A DNA stretch of 64,000 nucleotides from Verrucomicrobiaceae bacterium (GTDB lineage: Bacteria > Verrucomicrobiota > Verrucomicrobiia > Verrucomicrobiales > Verrucomicrobiaceae). Location of the stretch: assembly GCA_015075365.1 (NCBI GenBank), contig JABTUN010000004.1, positions 248,001-312,000 of the forward strand, in the 5' to 3' direction. Of this stretch, positions 26,412 to 34,311 are shown in pieces. Each line of letters starts with the position of its first letter. The first letter of the stretch is position 1. The notes beneath the pieces are model-generated. The model was not told where the DNA came from, made no database searches, and was given only the letters and a program-made list of their open reading frames with translations. The position numbers and the translations under genes were made by a program.

Positions 26412-27203
26412 ATGAGAAGTCCGAAGGAAACCCCTGTTTCAATGTTAACCACCGCCACCGGGGCCTTGTGTGGCCTTTTTGACGAACTGCCCGACGTGCA
26501 GGCATGGATCAAGGACGCCCGCCGCCGCTACTTCTGGGTGAATCGCGCCTTTTTGCTGAATTACGGCCTGCATGAGCTCTCCGAGGTGCTCGGCAAAACA
26601 GACGACGATCTCTCGCCTCCGCATCTGGCCACGCACTTCCGCGAAGGTGACGAGGCCGTGCTTGCCGGACAGACGGTGCAGGGGCGGCTGGAGCTTGTCG
26701 GCCGGTTTGATCACACTGCATCGTGGTGCTTCACCACGAAACGGCCCGTCTTCGACACGAAAGGCCGCGCCATCGGCACCGCGGGCATCACGCGCGTGCT
26801 GGATGCCGCGCAGATCGATCAGCGCGAGGACATCCGCCTCGGCGTGGTCATTTCCATGATGACGCAGCGGCTTGGTAAAGCGGTGACGAATGCGGAGATG
26901 GCAAAAGCAGCCGGGATGTCATCGCGCGCCTTCGAGCGGGCTTTTCTGCGTGAATATGGCCTGCCGCCGCGGCAATATTTGAAGCGCCTTCGCATCCAGA
27001 CCGCCTGCCGCCTGCTGGTGGACACGCGTGAGTCGATTGCCTCCATCGCGCAGCGCTGCGGTTTCGCCGATCAAAGTCATTTCACGCGCGAATTTCGCCG
27101 GGTCACTGGCACCACGCCCGCTGCTTATCGTGCTGAATACGCCGCCGCGAATGTTCCAAGCGCTGCCGTTTCTGTTCTATCCACCAAAAAGCGAAAACGC
27201 TAG
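26412..27203 (+). CDS. PAS-domain AraC-family transcriptional regulator
   Basis: 263 residues. A PAS-like sensor (about 20-135: YFWVNRAFLLNYGL, LGKTDDDL, DTKGRAIGTAGITRV) precedes an AraC-type double helix-turn-helix (about 155-245: TNAEMAKAAGMSSRAFERAF and ESIASIAQRCGFADQSHFTR). It is followed after 12 bases by an amidohydrolase with a strong ribosome-binding site, so regulator and hydrolase are probably one operon. The ligand of the PAS domain is unknown. Confidence 0.9.
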   Translation: MRSPKETPVSMLTTATGALCGLFDELPDVQAWIKDARRRYFWVNRAFLLNYGLHELSEVLGKTDDDLSPPHLATHFREGDEAVLAGQTVQGRLELVGRFDHTASWCFTTKRPVFDTKGRAIGTAGITRVLDAAQIDQREDIRLGVVISMMTQRLGKAVTNAEMAKAAGMSSRAFERAFLREYGLPPRQYLKRLRIQTACRLLVDTRESIASIAQRCGFADQSHFTREFRRVTGTTPAAYRAEYAAANVPSAAVSVLSTKKRKR

Positions 27204-27206
27204 ACT

Positions 27207-27212
27207 AGGAGG
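27207..27212 (+). promoter_or_regulatory. Strong Shine-Dalgarno before the amidohydrolase
   Basis: AGGAGG lies three bases before the ATG at 27216, in the 12-base gap after the regulator gene. It fixes the start of the hydrolase and supports coupled expression. Confidence 0.7.
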
Positions 27213-27215
27213 ACT

Positions 27216-28490
27216 ATGAAGCTCCAACCCGGCTCCACGCTCATCCACAACGGCCAGCTCATCGACGGCACGGGCTCGCCGCCGGTCCCAAATGCCGCCG
27301 TCATCGTCACAGACGGTATCATCGCTTACGCGGGACCGGCCAAAGAGGCACCCTCTGTGCCGGATGCGCGGAAGATCGACGCGAAGGGAGGGACGATCAT
27401 GCCGGGGCTCATTGAGGCGCACATTCATCTAACCTATTTCAATGTCACCGAACTGCAGGACCTCGACATCAAGTTCCCGGTCGAATATGTCACACTGCAA
27501 TCGGCGGTGAATGCGAAGACGGCGCTCGAATGCGGTTACACCTCGGCACGCAGCGGCGGTTGCCTGCACAACATCGACGTGTGGATGAAAAAGGCCATCG
27601 AGGAGGACATGATCCCCGGTCCGCGCCTTTCGGCGAGTGGTCGCGAGATCTGCGGCGCGGGCGGTTTGATGGACTGGAACCCGGATTACCGGAAAATCGG
27701 CATGGAGGGCATTGTCTTCATTGTGAACGGCCCGGAACAGGCGCGCACCGCCGTGCGCAAACTCGTCAAAGACGGCATCGAGTGGGTGAAAACGTATCCG
27801 ACAGGCGATGCGGCCTCGCCGGACATCAACGATCACCACACGCTGTGCATGACCTTTGATGAAATGCACGCCGTCGTGCAAACCGCGCACAATCACGGCC
27901 TTAAAGTCACCGGCCATTGCCGCGCCACCGAGGGCATCAAGAACGCGCTCAAAGCCGGCTATGACTGCATCGAGCACGGCACCTTCATGGACGACGAGTG
28001 CCTCGACCTGCTGCTGAAACGCAATGTGCCGATGTGTCCGGGCCTCGGATTCGAGCTGTGGAGCGTGCAACGCGGCAAAGACTTCGGCCTCTCACAGCGC
28101 GTGATCGACGGTCATCAAGAAACGCTCGAAGGCGGCGCGGCGAGCTGCCGCCGCGTGCTCAAGGCCGGCGGCACGATGGGCCTCGGCGGCGATTACGGCT
28201 TCGGCTGGACACCGCACGGCACTTACGCGCAGGAGCTGACCTTCTTCGTGAACTATGTCGGCTTCAGCGTCCTCGACACGATCAAGTGCGCCACGCTCGG
28301 CGGCGCGAAGATCATGGGGCGTGCCCATGAGATCGGTTCACTCGAGAAAGGCAAGCTCGCCGACGTGCTCGTCGTCGGTGGCGACGTGATGAAGGACATC
28401 TCCATCCTCGAAGACCGCAACAACCTCCTTGCCGTGATGCAGGGCGGTGTGGTGAAAGCGGGAACGCTGGTGAAGCCTGCGAGTTTGTAA
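27216..28490 (+). CDS. Metal-dependent amidohydrolase (imidazolonepropionase-like)
   Basis: 424 residues of the amidohydrolase superfamily: IDGTGSPPVPNAAVIVTDG at the start, GLIEAHIHL (metal HxH), GHCRATEGIKNALKAGYDCIEHGT in the centre and LGGDYGFGWTPHGTY with the metal Asp. The C-terminal GSLEKGKLADVLVV strand is typical of cytosine-deaminase/imidazolonepropionase-like enzymes. There is no signal peptide. It is co-transcribed with the PAS-AraC regulator; a PmoA-family gene follows after 22 bases. The substrate is not predictable. Confidence 0.9.
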   Translation: MKLQPGSTLIHNGQLIDGTGSPPVPNAAVIVTDGIIAYAGPAKEAPSVPDARKIDAKGGTIMPGLIEAHIHLTYFNVTELQDLDIKFPVEYVTLQSAVNAKTALECGYTSARSGGCLHNIDVWMKKAIEEDMIPGPRLSASGREICGAGGLMDWNPDYRKIGMEGIVFIVNGPEQARTAVRKLVKDGIEWVKTYPTGDAASPDINDHHTLCMTFDEMHAVVQTAHNHGLKVTGHCRATEGIKNALKAGYDCIEHGTFMDDECLDLLLKRNVPMCPGLGFELWSVQRGKDFGLSQRVIDGHQETLEGGAASCRRVLKAGGTMGLGGDYGFGWTPHGTYAQELTFFVNYVGFSVLDTIKCATLGGAKIMGRAHEIGSLEKGKLADVLVVGGDVMKDISILEDRNNLLAVMQGGVVKAGTLVKPASL

Positions 28491-28512
28491 TCCCATCGCC
28501 CGTTTCACCGCC

Positions 28513-29469
28513 ATGAAACCGAATTCATTCCTCCCTTCAGTCCTTTTTGTCCTTTCGGTCCCTTTTGCCCGCTCTGCAGACATCACCGCTGAGAAAACGG
28601 GCACGGTGGTCCACTTCGCCATCGAGGGGGAAAGCATCTGTGATTATCAAATGGAGCCCGGTGAACTGCCGGAGGGCGTGGCAGAGTCGTTTGCGCATGG
28701 GGCGCATCTGCATCCGATTTATTCGCCGAGCGGGAAACTCGTGACGGGCAATCATCAGCCGGATCATCCCTGGCAGCGCGGCGTGTGGATCGGATGGACG
28801 AAGACGGAGTTTGGCGATTCGCATCCCGATTTCTGGAACATGGGCAAGGATGGCAAAATTACGGCCGAAGTGCGCTTCGAGAAGCTGGAAAAGCTTTGGG
28901 ATGGCCCCGCGGGTGGTTTTGTGAGCCGGCATGTGTTTCTCGATCATAGCCACTCACCCGGTGAAAAGGTGCTGAATGAGACCTGGGAGGTCTCGGTGAC
29001 GCAAAAGACGCTCGATGGCACGCTCGCGAATGTGATCGATCTCACCAGCACGCAGACCTGTGCGGGCGAAAAGCCGCTCAAACTGCCGAAATACCACTAC
29101 GGCGGCCTCGGCGTGCGCGGAAACCCGCTTTGGAATCCCGTCGATGCCGTCACCATGCTCACCAGCGAAGGCCACGACCGCAAAGCGGGCGACAACAGCA
29201 AAGCGAAGTGGGTCCACCTCGGCGGCGAGGTCGATGGAGCGCCCACGGGCATCGCCGTGCTCATTCATCCGTCGAATTTTCGTTTCCCACAGCCACTACG
29301 TTTGAATCCGAAGAACCCGCAGCTTTGCGTGGCACCATCGCAGGATGGCGACTGGGCCATCGAACCCGGCAAGCCGTATGTCTCCAAATACCGCCTCCTG
29401 GTGTTTGATGGCAAACCGGACGCGAAGTGGATTGAAGCGCAATGGCAGGGCTACGCCAAGAACCCCTGA
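28513..29469 (+). CDS. Secreted PmoA-family (DUF6807) protein
   Basis: 318 residues with a signal peptide (to about residue 22). The blocks SFAHGAHLHPIYSPSGKLVT, NHQPDHPWQRGVWIGWTKTEF and KYHYGGLGVRG match the PmoA family (PF14100), named 'methane oxygenase PmoA' but unrelated in practice to particulate methane monooxygenase; members are common near sugar-oxidoreductase genes in Planctomycetes and Verrucomicrobia. It follows the amidohydrolase by 22 bases and probably belongs to the same transcript. The reaction is unknown. Confidence 0.85.
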   Translation: MKPNSFLPSVLFVLSVPFARSADITAEKTGTVVHFAIEGESICDYQMEPGELPEGVAESFAHGAHLHPIYSPSGKLVTGNHQPDHPWQRGVWIGWTKTEFGDSHPDFWNMGKDGKITAEVRFEKLEKLWDGPAGGFVSRHVFLDHSHSPGEKVLNETWEVSVTQKTLDGTLANVIDLTSTQTCAGEKPLKLPKYHYGGLGVRGNPLWNPVDAVTMLTSEGHDRKAGDNSKAKWVHLGGEVDGAPTGIAVLIHPSNFRFPQPLRLNPKNPQLCVAPSQDGDWAIEPGKPYVSKYRLLVFDGKPDAKWIEAQWQGYAKNP

Positions 29470-29472
29470 CCT

Positions 29473-29874
29473 TCAGCCCGCATGCGATTGATCCAGCCGT
29501 TCGCAAAACTCGCGAAACGCCCGCACTTCCTCCTCGGTGGCGACACCCGCCACGATGTGGCCGGCGAGACTGCGGATGATGAAGGCTTCATCTGCGGGAA
29601 GCGCGAGTTTTTTGATCACCAGCGCAATGATCGAGGCAAAGGTATTGCCGTTGTAAAAGCAGAACGGAGCCTTGCGATGGCATTGGCGGCAAAGATCCAC
29701 GGCTTCATCCAGGCTCATCACTTGCGGATGCCGCAGGTCCCACAGGGCCTTCGTTTCCGCATGACCATCCGAGGTCGGCTTGTGCAGCGCGTTTTTGGCC
29801 GCGCAAAGCACGGCGTTTTGAGCCGTAACAACCTCCCAGGTGAAATCAGCCAGCCAGGCTCTCGTCGCGCTCAT
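29473..29874 (-). CDS. Hypothetical cytosolic protein with a CxxCH motif
   Basis: 133 residues with no signal peptide. It contains LCRQCHRKAPFCFYNG (residues about 61-76), which holds a CxxCH and a third Cys; without an export signal, haem attachment is unlikely and metal binding is possible. I recognise no family. It lies three bases after the 64-residue gene on the same strand, so the two form a small operon between two plus-strand genes. Confidence 0.6.
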   Translation of the reverse strand: MSATRAWLADFTWEVVTAQNAVLCAAKNALHKPTSDGHAETKALWDLRHPQVMSLDEAVDLCRQCHRKAPFCFYNGNTFASIIALVIKKLALPADEAFIIRSLAGHIVAGVATEEEVRAFREFCERLDQSHAG

Positions 29875-29877
29875 GAC

Positions 29878-30072
29878 TCACCCCGCTTTCTGCTGGGTGG
29901 CTTGCTTGATCTTCTTCAATTCATCCACACCGGCGCTCTTCAGGTAGCCTTTGCCTGTCTTGGCGTAAACCGGTTCTGCCGCGAAGCGATCCTGCATGGC
30001 CAACCCTTCGGCCATGAGTTCCTGAAACAGAGGGCTGTTCAGTAGTTTCGGATCAATCTTCGTCGTATCCAT
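29878..30072 (-). CDS. Small hypothetical protein, first of a two-gene operon
   Basis: 64 residues, Lys-rich toward the C-terminus (GVDELKKIKQATQQKAG), with no signal or membrane segment. The gene is separated from the next one (29874) by three bases. No family is recognised. The tight spacing with its partner and the protein-like composition support it being real. Confidence 0.55.
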   Translation of the reverse strand: MDTTKIDPKLLNSPLFQELMAEGLAMQDRFAAEPVYAKTGKGYLKSAGVDELKKIKQATQQKAG

Positions 30073-30125
30073 GTCCTGAGTTTATCTTCCGCCGCCATTC
30101 TCCGCAATCCCCGAATTTGCCCGCC

Positions 30126-33100
30126 ATGTCCCGCCGACTCCTCGCCCTGCTTCTTTCTGTGTATTCCGTGTGTTCCGTGGTCCAAGCTGCGGATATCTTC
30201 GACAAACAAAACCTCGCCGCTTGGTGCATTGTGCCGTTTGATGCGAAGAAACGCTCGCCCGAGGCCCGCGCGGAGATGGTGGCGAAGATGGGGATCAAGA
30301 AGGTGGCCTACGACTGGCGGCAGGAGCATGTGGTGGAGTTTGAGCGCGAGATCCTCGCGTATCAGAAGAATGGCATCGAGATGTTCGCGTTCTGGGGCGT
30401 GCATGACGAGGCGCTGCGGCTGTTTGAGAAATACAAGATGCATCCGCAGCTCTGGATCATGATGAAGGGCACGGGCGATACGCAGGATGCCCAGGTCAAA
30501 GCCGCCGCGGAAGGACTGCTGCCCATTTTGGCCAAAGCGAAGGCCATCGGCAGCCAGGTGGGCATCTACAATCACGGCGGCTGGGGTGGCGAGCCGGAGA
30601 ACATGGTCGCCGTGTGCGAGTATCTGAAAAAGAACCACGGCACGGAAAATGTGGGCATCGTTTACAACCTGCACCACGGCCACAGCCATCTCGACCGCTT
30701 GCCGAAGGCGCTCGAAGCGATGAAGCCCTGGCTGCTTTGCCTCAACCTCAACGGCATGGACATCGCGGGCGATACAAAAGGTCGCAAGATTCTCCCGCTC
30801 GGCGTTGGCACGCAGGATGTCACGGTGCTGCGCCAGATCCGCGCCAGCGGCTACAACGGCCCGATTGGCATCTTGAATCACACCGACGAGGACGCGGAAG
30901 GCCGCCTGCTCGACAATCTCGATGGCTTGAAGTGGCTCGTGCCACAGCTCGATGATGCGAAGCCGGGCGTGAATCCGAAGTATCGCACCTGGAGTGAGAA
31001 GTCAGAAGTCAGAGGTAAGAAGTCAGAGGTTGGGAAAGCGGAGACCGTGGCATCCTTGAGCGAGGAGTTTGGAAAGGCGCTGAAGGGCGGCTGGGTGGTC
31101 GATGGGGATGCGGAGTATGCGAAGCTGCCGTTCACGGTGGAGTGTCGCGCGAAGCTGGATGGCAAAAAGGGCTACAACATCCTCGTCGCGTCCGAGATGA
31201 AGTCCTCGGCCACGCATTGGGAGCTCTACACGCACACGGGTCGCGGCACGCTGGCGCTCTACATGCCCGGACGCGGCGGCGATTACGATTCGAAGGTCGA
31301 TGTGTGCGACGGGAAGTGGCATGACTTGCTCGCGAGCGTGGATGAGAAGGGCGTCGTGTTGTGGGTGGATGGGAAGCAGGTCGCCAACGTAGAACGGACT
31401 TTCCAGTCCGTTCCCGATCCGAATCGGACTGGAAAGTCCGATCTACGTCTGGCCTTCGGCCGACTCGTCGAGGGTGGCATTGGCTGCGATGGCATTCTGG
31501 ATGACGTGCGCCTTACGCGAGGCGTGATGAAGCCGCGCAAAACCACCGCGCCGCGTCAGCGCATGGACAACACGCTTGGCTTGTGGAGCTTTGACGATCT
31601 CGACTCGCTCCTGCCGCCGCCCGCGCCGAAAGCAGCCGAGTTCACGCCGGATCTGCCGCCGCTCGACAAGTCGCAAAACATCCACTGGCAGGAGTTTGTG
31701 AATCGCGAGCGCGTCTTTGACTTCTACGGCAAGCAGGCGCTGCATTTCATGAAGCAGAAGCCGCTGCCCGCGCTCATCCCGCCCTTCCCCGGCCTCGACG
31801 GCGGCCAGCAAGGCCACTGGGGCAATCAAAACGACCAAGTGACGTGGAAGGATGGACGTTGGGCCGCGAGTGATCTCGGCAGTGTGTTCAGCACGGTTTT
31901 CAAAGGAGCGGGCGTCACCGTGCCGAAAGGCATCTGCGTTCGTTTTGATGACAAAGCTGCCGTCTTTGATCCCGAGACGCTTTCCTTCCCTGTCGTGTGG
32001 TCTGGTGGCTTCGTGAAGCTCAACGACAACCGTCACGGCTTCATGGGTGGCGGGCAAATGGATGGGGAAATCACAGACAAAAGCAAGCTCGCCAAACTTC
32101 CGTTCAATCCCCAAGAGCATTTTTACAGCGGGTTTTATCGGCACGGAAACAAAGTGATCTTTGTGATCACACAGGAAGATGAGGAGAGCAGGTTTTATAT
32201 TCCTATTGGATCAGAAGCCAACGCCAGCAAGGACTTCACCAAGGGCGGGCCTGCCCAATGGCCGCAGTGGATCGAAACGAAGGGCGAACTCGGCACGCAG
32301 ATGCCGTTCGCGACGGATCGCATTACGATCCCATTCGAGAATCCGCATGGCACGCTGTTCTTCATCACGGCGCATGATTTCTTCAGTGATGGCACTGCGG
32401 CTGTCGCGACGATGACGGGCGAAGTGTGGCTCGTGAAGGGCATCGACGAAAAGCTGGAGAAGTTGCGCTGGAAGCGATTTGCGACCGGGCTGCATCAGCC
32501 GCTGGGGATGAAGATCATTGAGGACAAGCTTTATGTGCTCGGCCGCGATCAGATCACCTGTTTGCAGGATTTGAATGGCGATGATGAAGCGGACTTTTAT
32601 GAGTGTGTGACGAATGTGATGCAGACCTCGCCCGGCGGGCATGATTTCATTGTGGGGCTGGAGGCGGACAAGGAGGGGCGATGGTATTTCGCGTCGGGGA
32701 ATCAGGGTGTTTGCCGGATTGAAGTGGGGCGGGCACTCTTGCCCGCTGAAAGCGCTTCATTGCGGGCAGGAGTGCCCGCATCACTCCAAGTCCTCGCCAC
32801 CGGCTTCCGCAATCCGAATGGCCTCGGTCTCTCGGCAGATGGACGATTTGTCACGACGAGCGTGCAGGAGGGCGATTGGACGCCGGCGACGTCGATTTGC
32901 CAGATTGAGCTCGATCAAAATCTCGGCGCGCACTTTGGCGCGGGTGGTCCGAAGGATGGGAAGCCGCCGGAGCCGGTGCTGATGTATCTGCCGCGTGGCG
33001 AGGACAACTCGGCTAGCTCGCAGGTTTTCATCACGAGCGAGAAATGGGCCGCGTTGAAGGGCGACAACAATCTCATCCATCTCTCTTCGGGCGGTGGTGG

Positions 33101-34109
33101 TGCGTGGTTGGTGATGCGGCAGCAGGTGAAGGGTCGCTGGCAGGCGGCGGCGGTCAAAATCAGCGGGAATTTCGACTCGGGGCCGCAGTGTGCGCGATTC
33201 AATCCGAAGGACGGGCATCTGTATGTGAACGGCATGCAGGGCTGGGGCAGCTACACGCCGAAGGATGGCTGCTTCCAGCGTGTGCGCTTCACGGGTGGCG
33301 ACAAACCGGTGCCGGTGGCGTTTGAGGCTCGCGACAACGGCGTCATCATCCGTTTCAACCAGGCGGTGAAGGACGCGGATGCCGCGACGTGCTTCGCGCA
33401 GTGCTGGAACTACAAATACGGGCCGCAATACGGCTCGCCGGAGTATTCGGTGAAGTATGCCGACACGCCCGGCCATGATCCACTGGAGGTGCGCAGCGTG
33501 CAGAAGCTCGATGGCGGCAAGGCGCTCTTCCTCGAGATCCCGCAAATCGTGCCCGCGAACCAGATTCACGTCCGACTGAGCACCGGACACGATATCTTCA
33601 TCACCGCGCATGCTTTGGCCGAGCCGTTCACGGATTTCCCCGGCTACACGAAGATCGCCAAAACGAACCACGCGGCGCAAATCGGCCTCGAAGCCCCCAA
33701 ACCGGCCAAACCGAACCCGTGGGCCAAAGGCGAGCCCGGACGCGAAATTGTCGTCGAAGCCGCTTTGGGCCTTCAATTCGTCCAAAAGCAGCTTTTGGCC
33801 AAAGCGGGCGAAAAACTCACGATTCGCTTCAAGAATCCCGATGTGGTGCCGCACAACTGGCTGCTCGCGAAGCCCGGTTCGCTGCAAAAACTCGGCGAGA
33901 AGTGCAATCTCATGATCACCGACCCGCAAGGTCTCGCGAAGCACTACGTCCCCGACAGCGACGACGTGATCGCCTACACGGACATGGTGAACCCGAAGGG
34001 CGAGTTTGTGATTCACCTCACCACACCGAAGGACAAAGGCGAGTATCCATACCTCTGCACCTTCCCCGGCCACTGGATGGTGATGAATGGGGTGATGAAG
34101 GTGGAATAA
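30126..34109 (+). CDS. Giant secreted fusion: TIM barrel, LamG-like, propeller and azurin-like domains
   Basis: 1327 residues with a signal peptide (to about residue 21). Domains in order: a sugar-isomerase/epimerase-like TIM barrel (about 22-285), a LamG/concanavalin-like segment (about 305-460), a DUF6797-like region starting near residue 505 and a glucose-dehydrogenase-like propeller (about 700-1070). An azurin/plastocyanin-like domain (about 1204-1327) has the ligands H1243, C1311, H1316 and M1320 at azurin spacing. Such assemblies occur in the exported oxidative sugar-degradation proteins of this phylum; electron transfer from the propeller to the copper domain is an inference. Three repeat insertions lie in frame: 30997-31034, 31389-31446 and 32729-32779. 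The ATG at 30126 is preferred to an in-frame TTG at 30117. Confidence 0.88.
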   Translation: MSRRLLALLLSVYSVCSVVQAADIFDKQNLAAWCIVPFDAKKRSPEARAEMVAKMGIKKVAYDWRQEHVVEFEREILAYQKNGIEMFAFWGVHDEALRLFEKYKMHPQLWIMMKGTGDTQDAQVKAAAEGLLPILAKAKAIGSQVGIYNHGGWGGEPENMVAVCEYLKKNHGTENVGIVYNLHHGHSHLDRLPKALEAMKPWLLCLNLNGMDIAGDTKGRKILPLGVGTQDVTVLRQIRASGYNGPIGILNHTDEDAEGRLLDNLDGLKWLVPQLDDAKPGVNPKYRTWSEKSEVRGKKSEVGKAETVASLSEEFGKALKGGWVVDGDAEYAKLPFTVECRAKLDGKKGYNILVASEMKSSATHWELYTHTGRGTLALYMPGRGGDYDSKVDVCDGKWHDLLASVDEKGVVLWVDGKQVANVERTFQSVPDPNRTGKSDLRLAFGRLVEGGIGCDGILDDVRLTRGVMKPRKTTAPRQRMDNTLGLWSFDDLDSLLPPPAPKAAEFTPDLPPLDKSQNIHWQEFVNRERVFDFYGKQALHFMKQKPLPALIPPFPGLDGGQQGHWGNQNDQVTWKDGRWAASDLGSVFSTVFKGAGVTVPKGICVRFDDKAAVFDPETLSFPVVWSGGFVKLNDNRHGFMGGGQMDGEITDKSKLAKLPFNPQEHFYSGFYRHGNKVIFVITQEDEESRFYIPIGSEANASKDFTKGGPAQWPQWIETKGELGTQMPFATDRITIPFENPHGTLFFITAHDFFSDGTAAVATMTGEVWLVKGIDEKLEKLRWKRFATGLHQPLGMKIIEDKLYVLGRDQITCLQDLNGDDEADFYECVTNVMQTSPGGHDFIVGLEADKEGRWYFASGNQGVCRIEVGRALLPAESASLRAGVPASLQVLATGFRNPNGLGLSADGRFVTTSVQEGDWTPATSICQIELDQNLGAHFGAGGPKDGKPPEPVLMYLPRGEDNSASSQVFITSEKWAALKGDNNLIHLSSGGGGAWLVMRQQVKGRWQAAAVKISGNFDSGPQCARFNPKDGHLYVNGMQGWGSYTPKDGCFQRVRFTGGDKPVPVAFEARDNGVIIRFNQAVKDADAATCFAQCWNYKYGPQYGSPEYSVKYADTPGHDPLEVRSVQKLDGGKALFLEIPQIVPANQIHVRLSTGHDIFITAHALAEPFTDFPGYTKIAKTNHAAQIGLEAPKPAKPNPWAKGEPGREIVVEAALGLQFVQKQLLAKAGEKLTIRFKNPDVVPHNWLLAKPGSLQKLGEKCNLMITDPQGLAKHYVPDSDDVIAYTDMVNPKGEFVIHLTTPKDKGEYPYLCTFPGHWMVMNGVMKVE
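30997..31034 (+). repeat. Direct repeat (AGAAGTCAGAGG-type) inside the fusion gene
   Basis: The words AGAAGTCAGA, AGTCAGAGGT and AGAAGTCAGAGGTT follow one another. They encode EKSEVRGKKSEVGK, a linker between the TIM barrel and the LamG-like region. The pattern resembles simple repeats elsewhere between genes in this window, and here it has become coding. Confidence 0.6.
31389..31446. repeat. Paired-hairpin element in frame within the fusion gene
   Basis: Hairpin one is CGGACT-TTCC-AGTCCG (31395-31410) and hairpin two CGGACT-GGAA-AGTCCG (31425-31440). The two are reverse complements of each other, flanked by GTAGA and TCTAC. The element adds about 20 residues in the LamG-like region (ERTFQSVPDPNRTGKSDL). 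Confidence 0.75.
32729..32779. repeat. Second paired-hairpin element in frame within the fusion gene
   Basis: Hairpin one is GCGGGCA-CTCT-TGCCCGC (32729-32746), hairpin two GCGGGCA-GGAG-TGCCCGC (32762-32779). The sequence between them is itself nearly palindromic (TGAAAGCGCTTCA). It encodes GRALLPAESASLRAGVPA inside the propeller. Confidence 0.75.
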
Positions 34110-34311
34110 GGGAACTGATGCCCGAAAAGGGCCTGGAAAGTGCCAATTTTGCCAAAAACGAGTGACCTTCGTGCCCTGGTGGACGGACATTGGCGCGGGG
34201 TGCTGAGGGGAGGCAGGGGGGCTTGGGCGCTTCCCGGGCGGGGGGCGGTCCACGGCGGGGTCACTTCGTGATCATGGGCGGCTTGGCGTCCTTTTTCGGC
34301 ACGAGGGCCGG

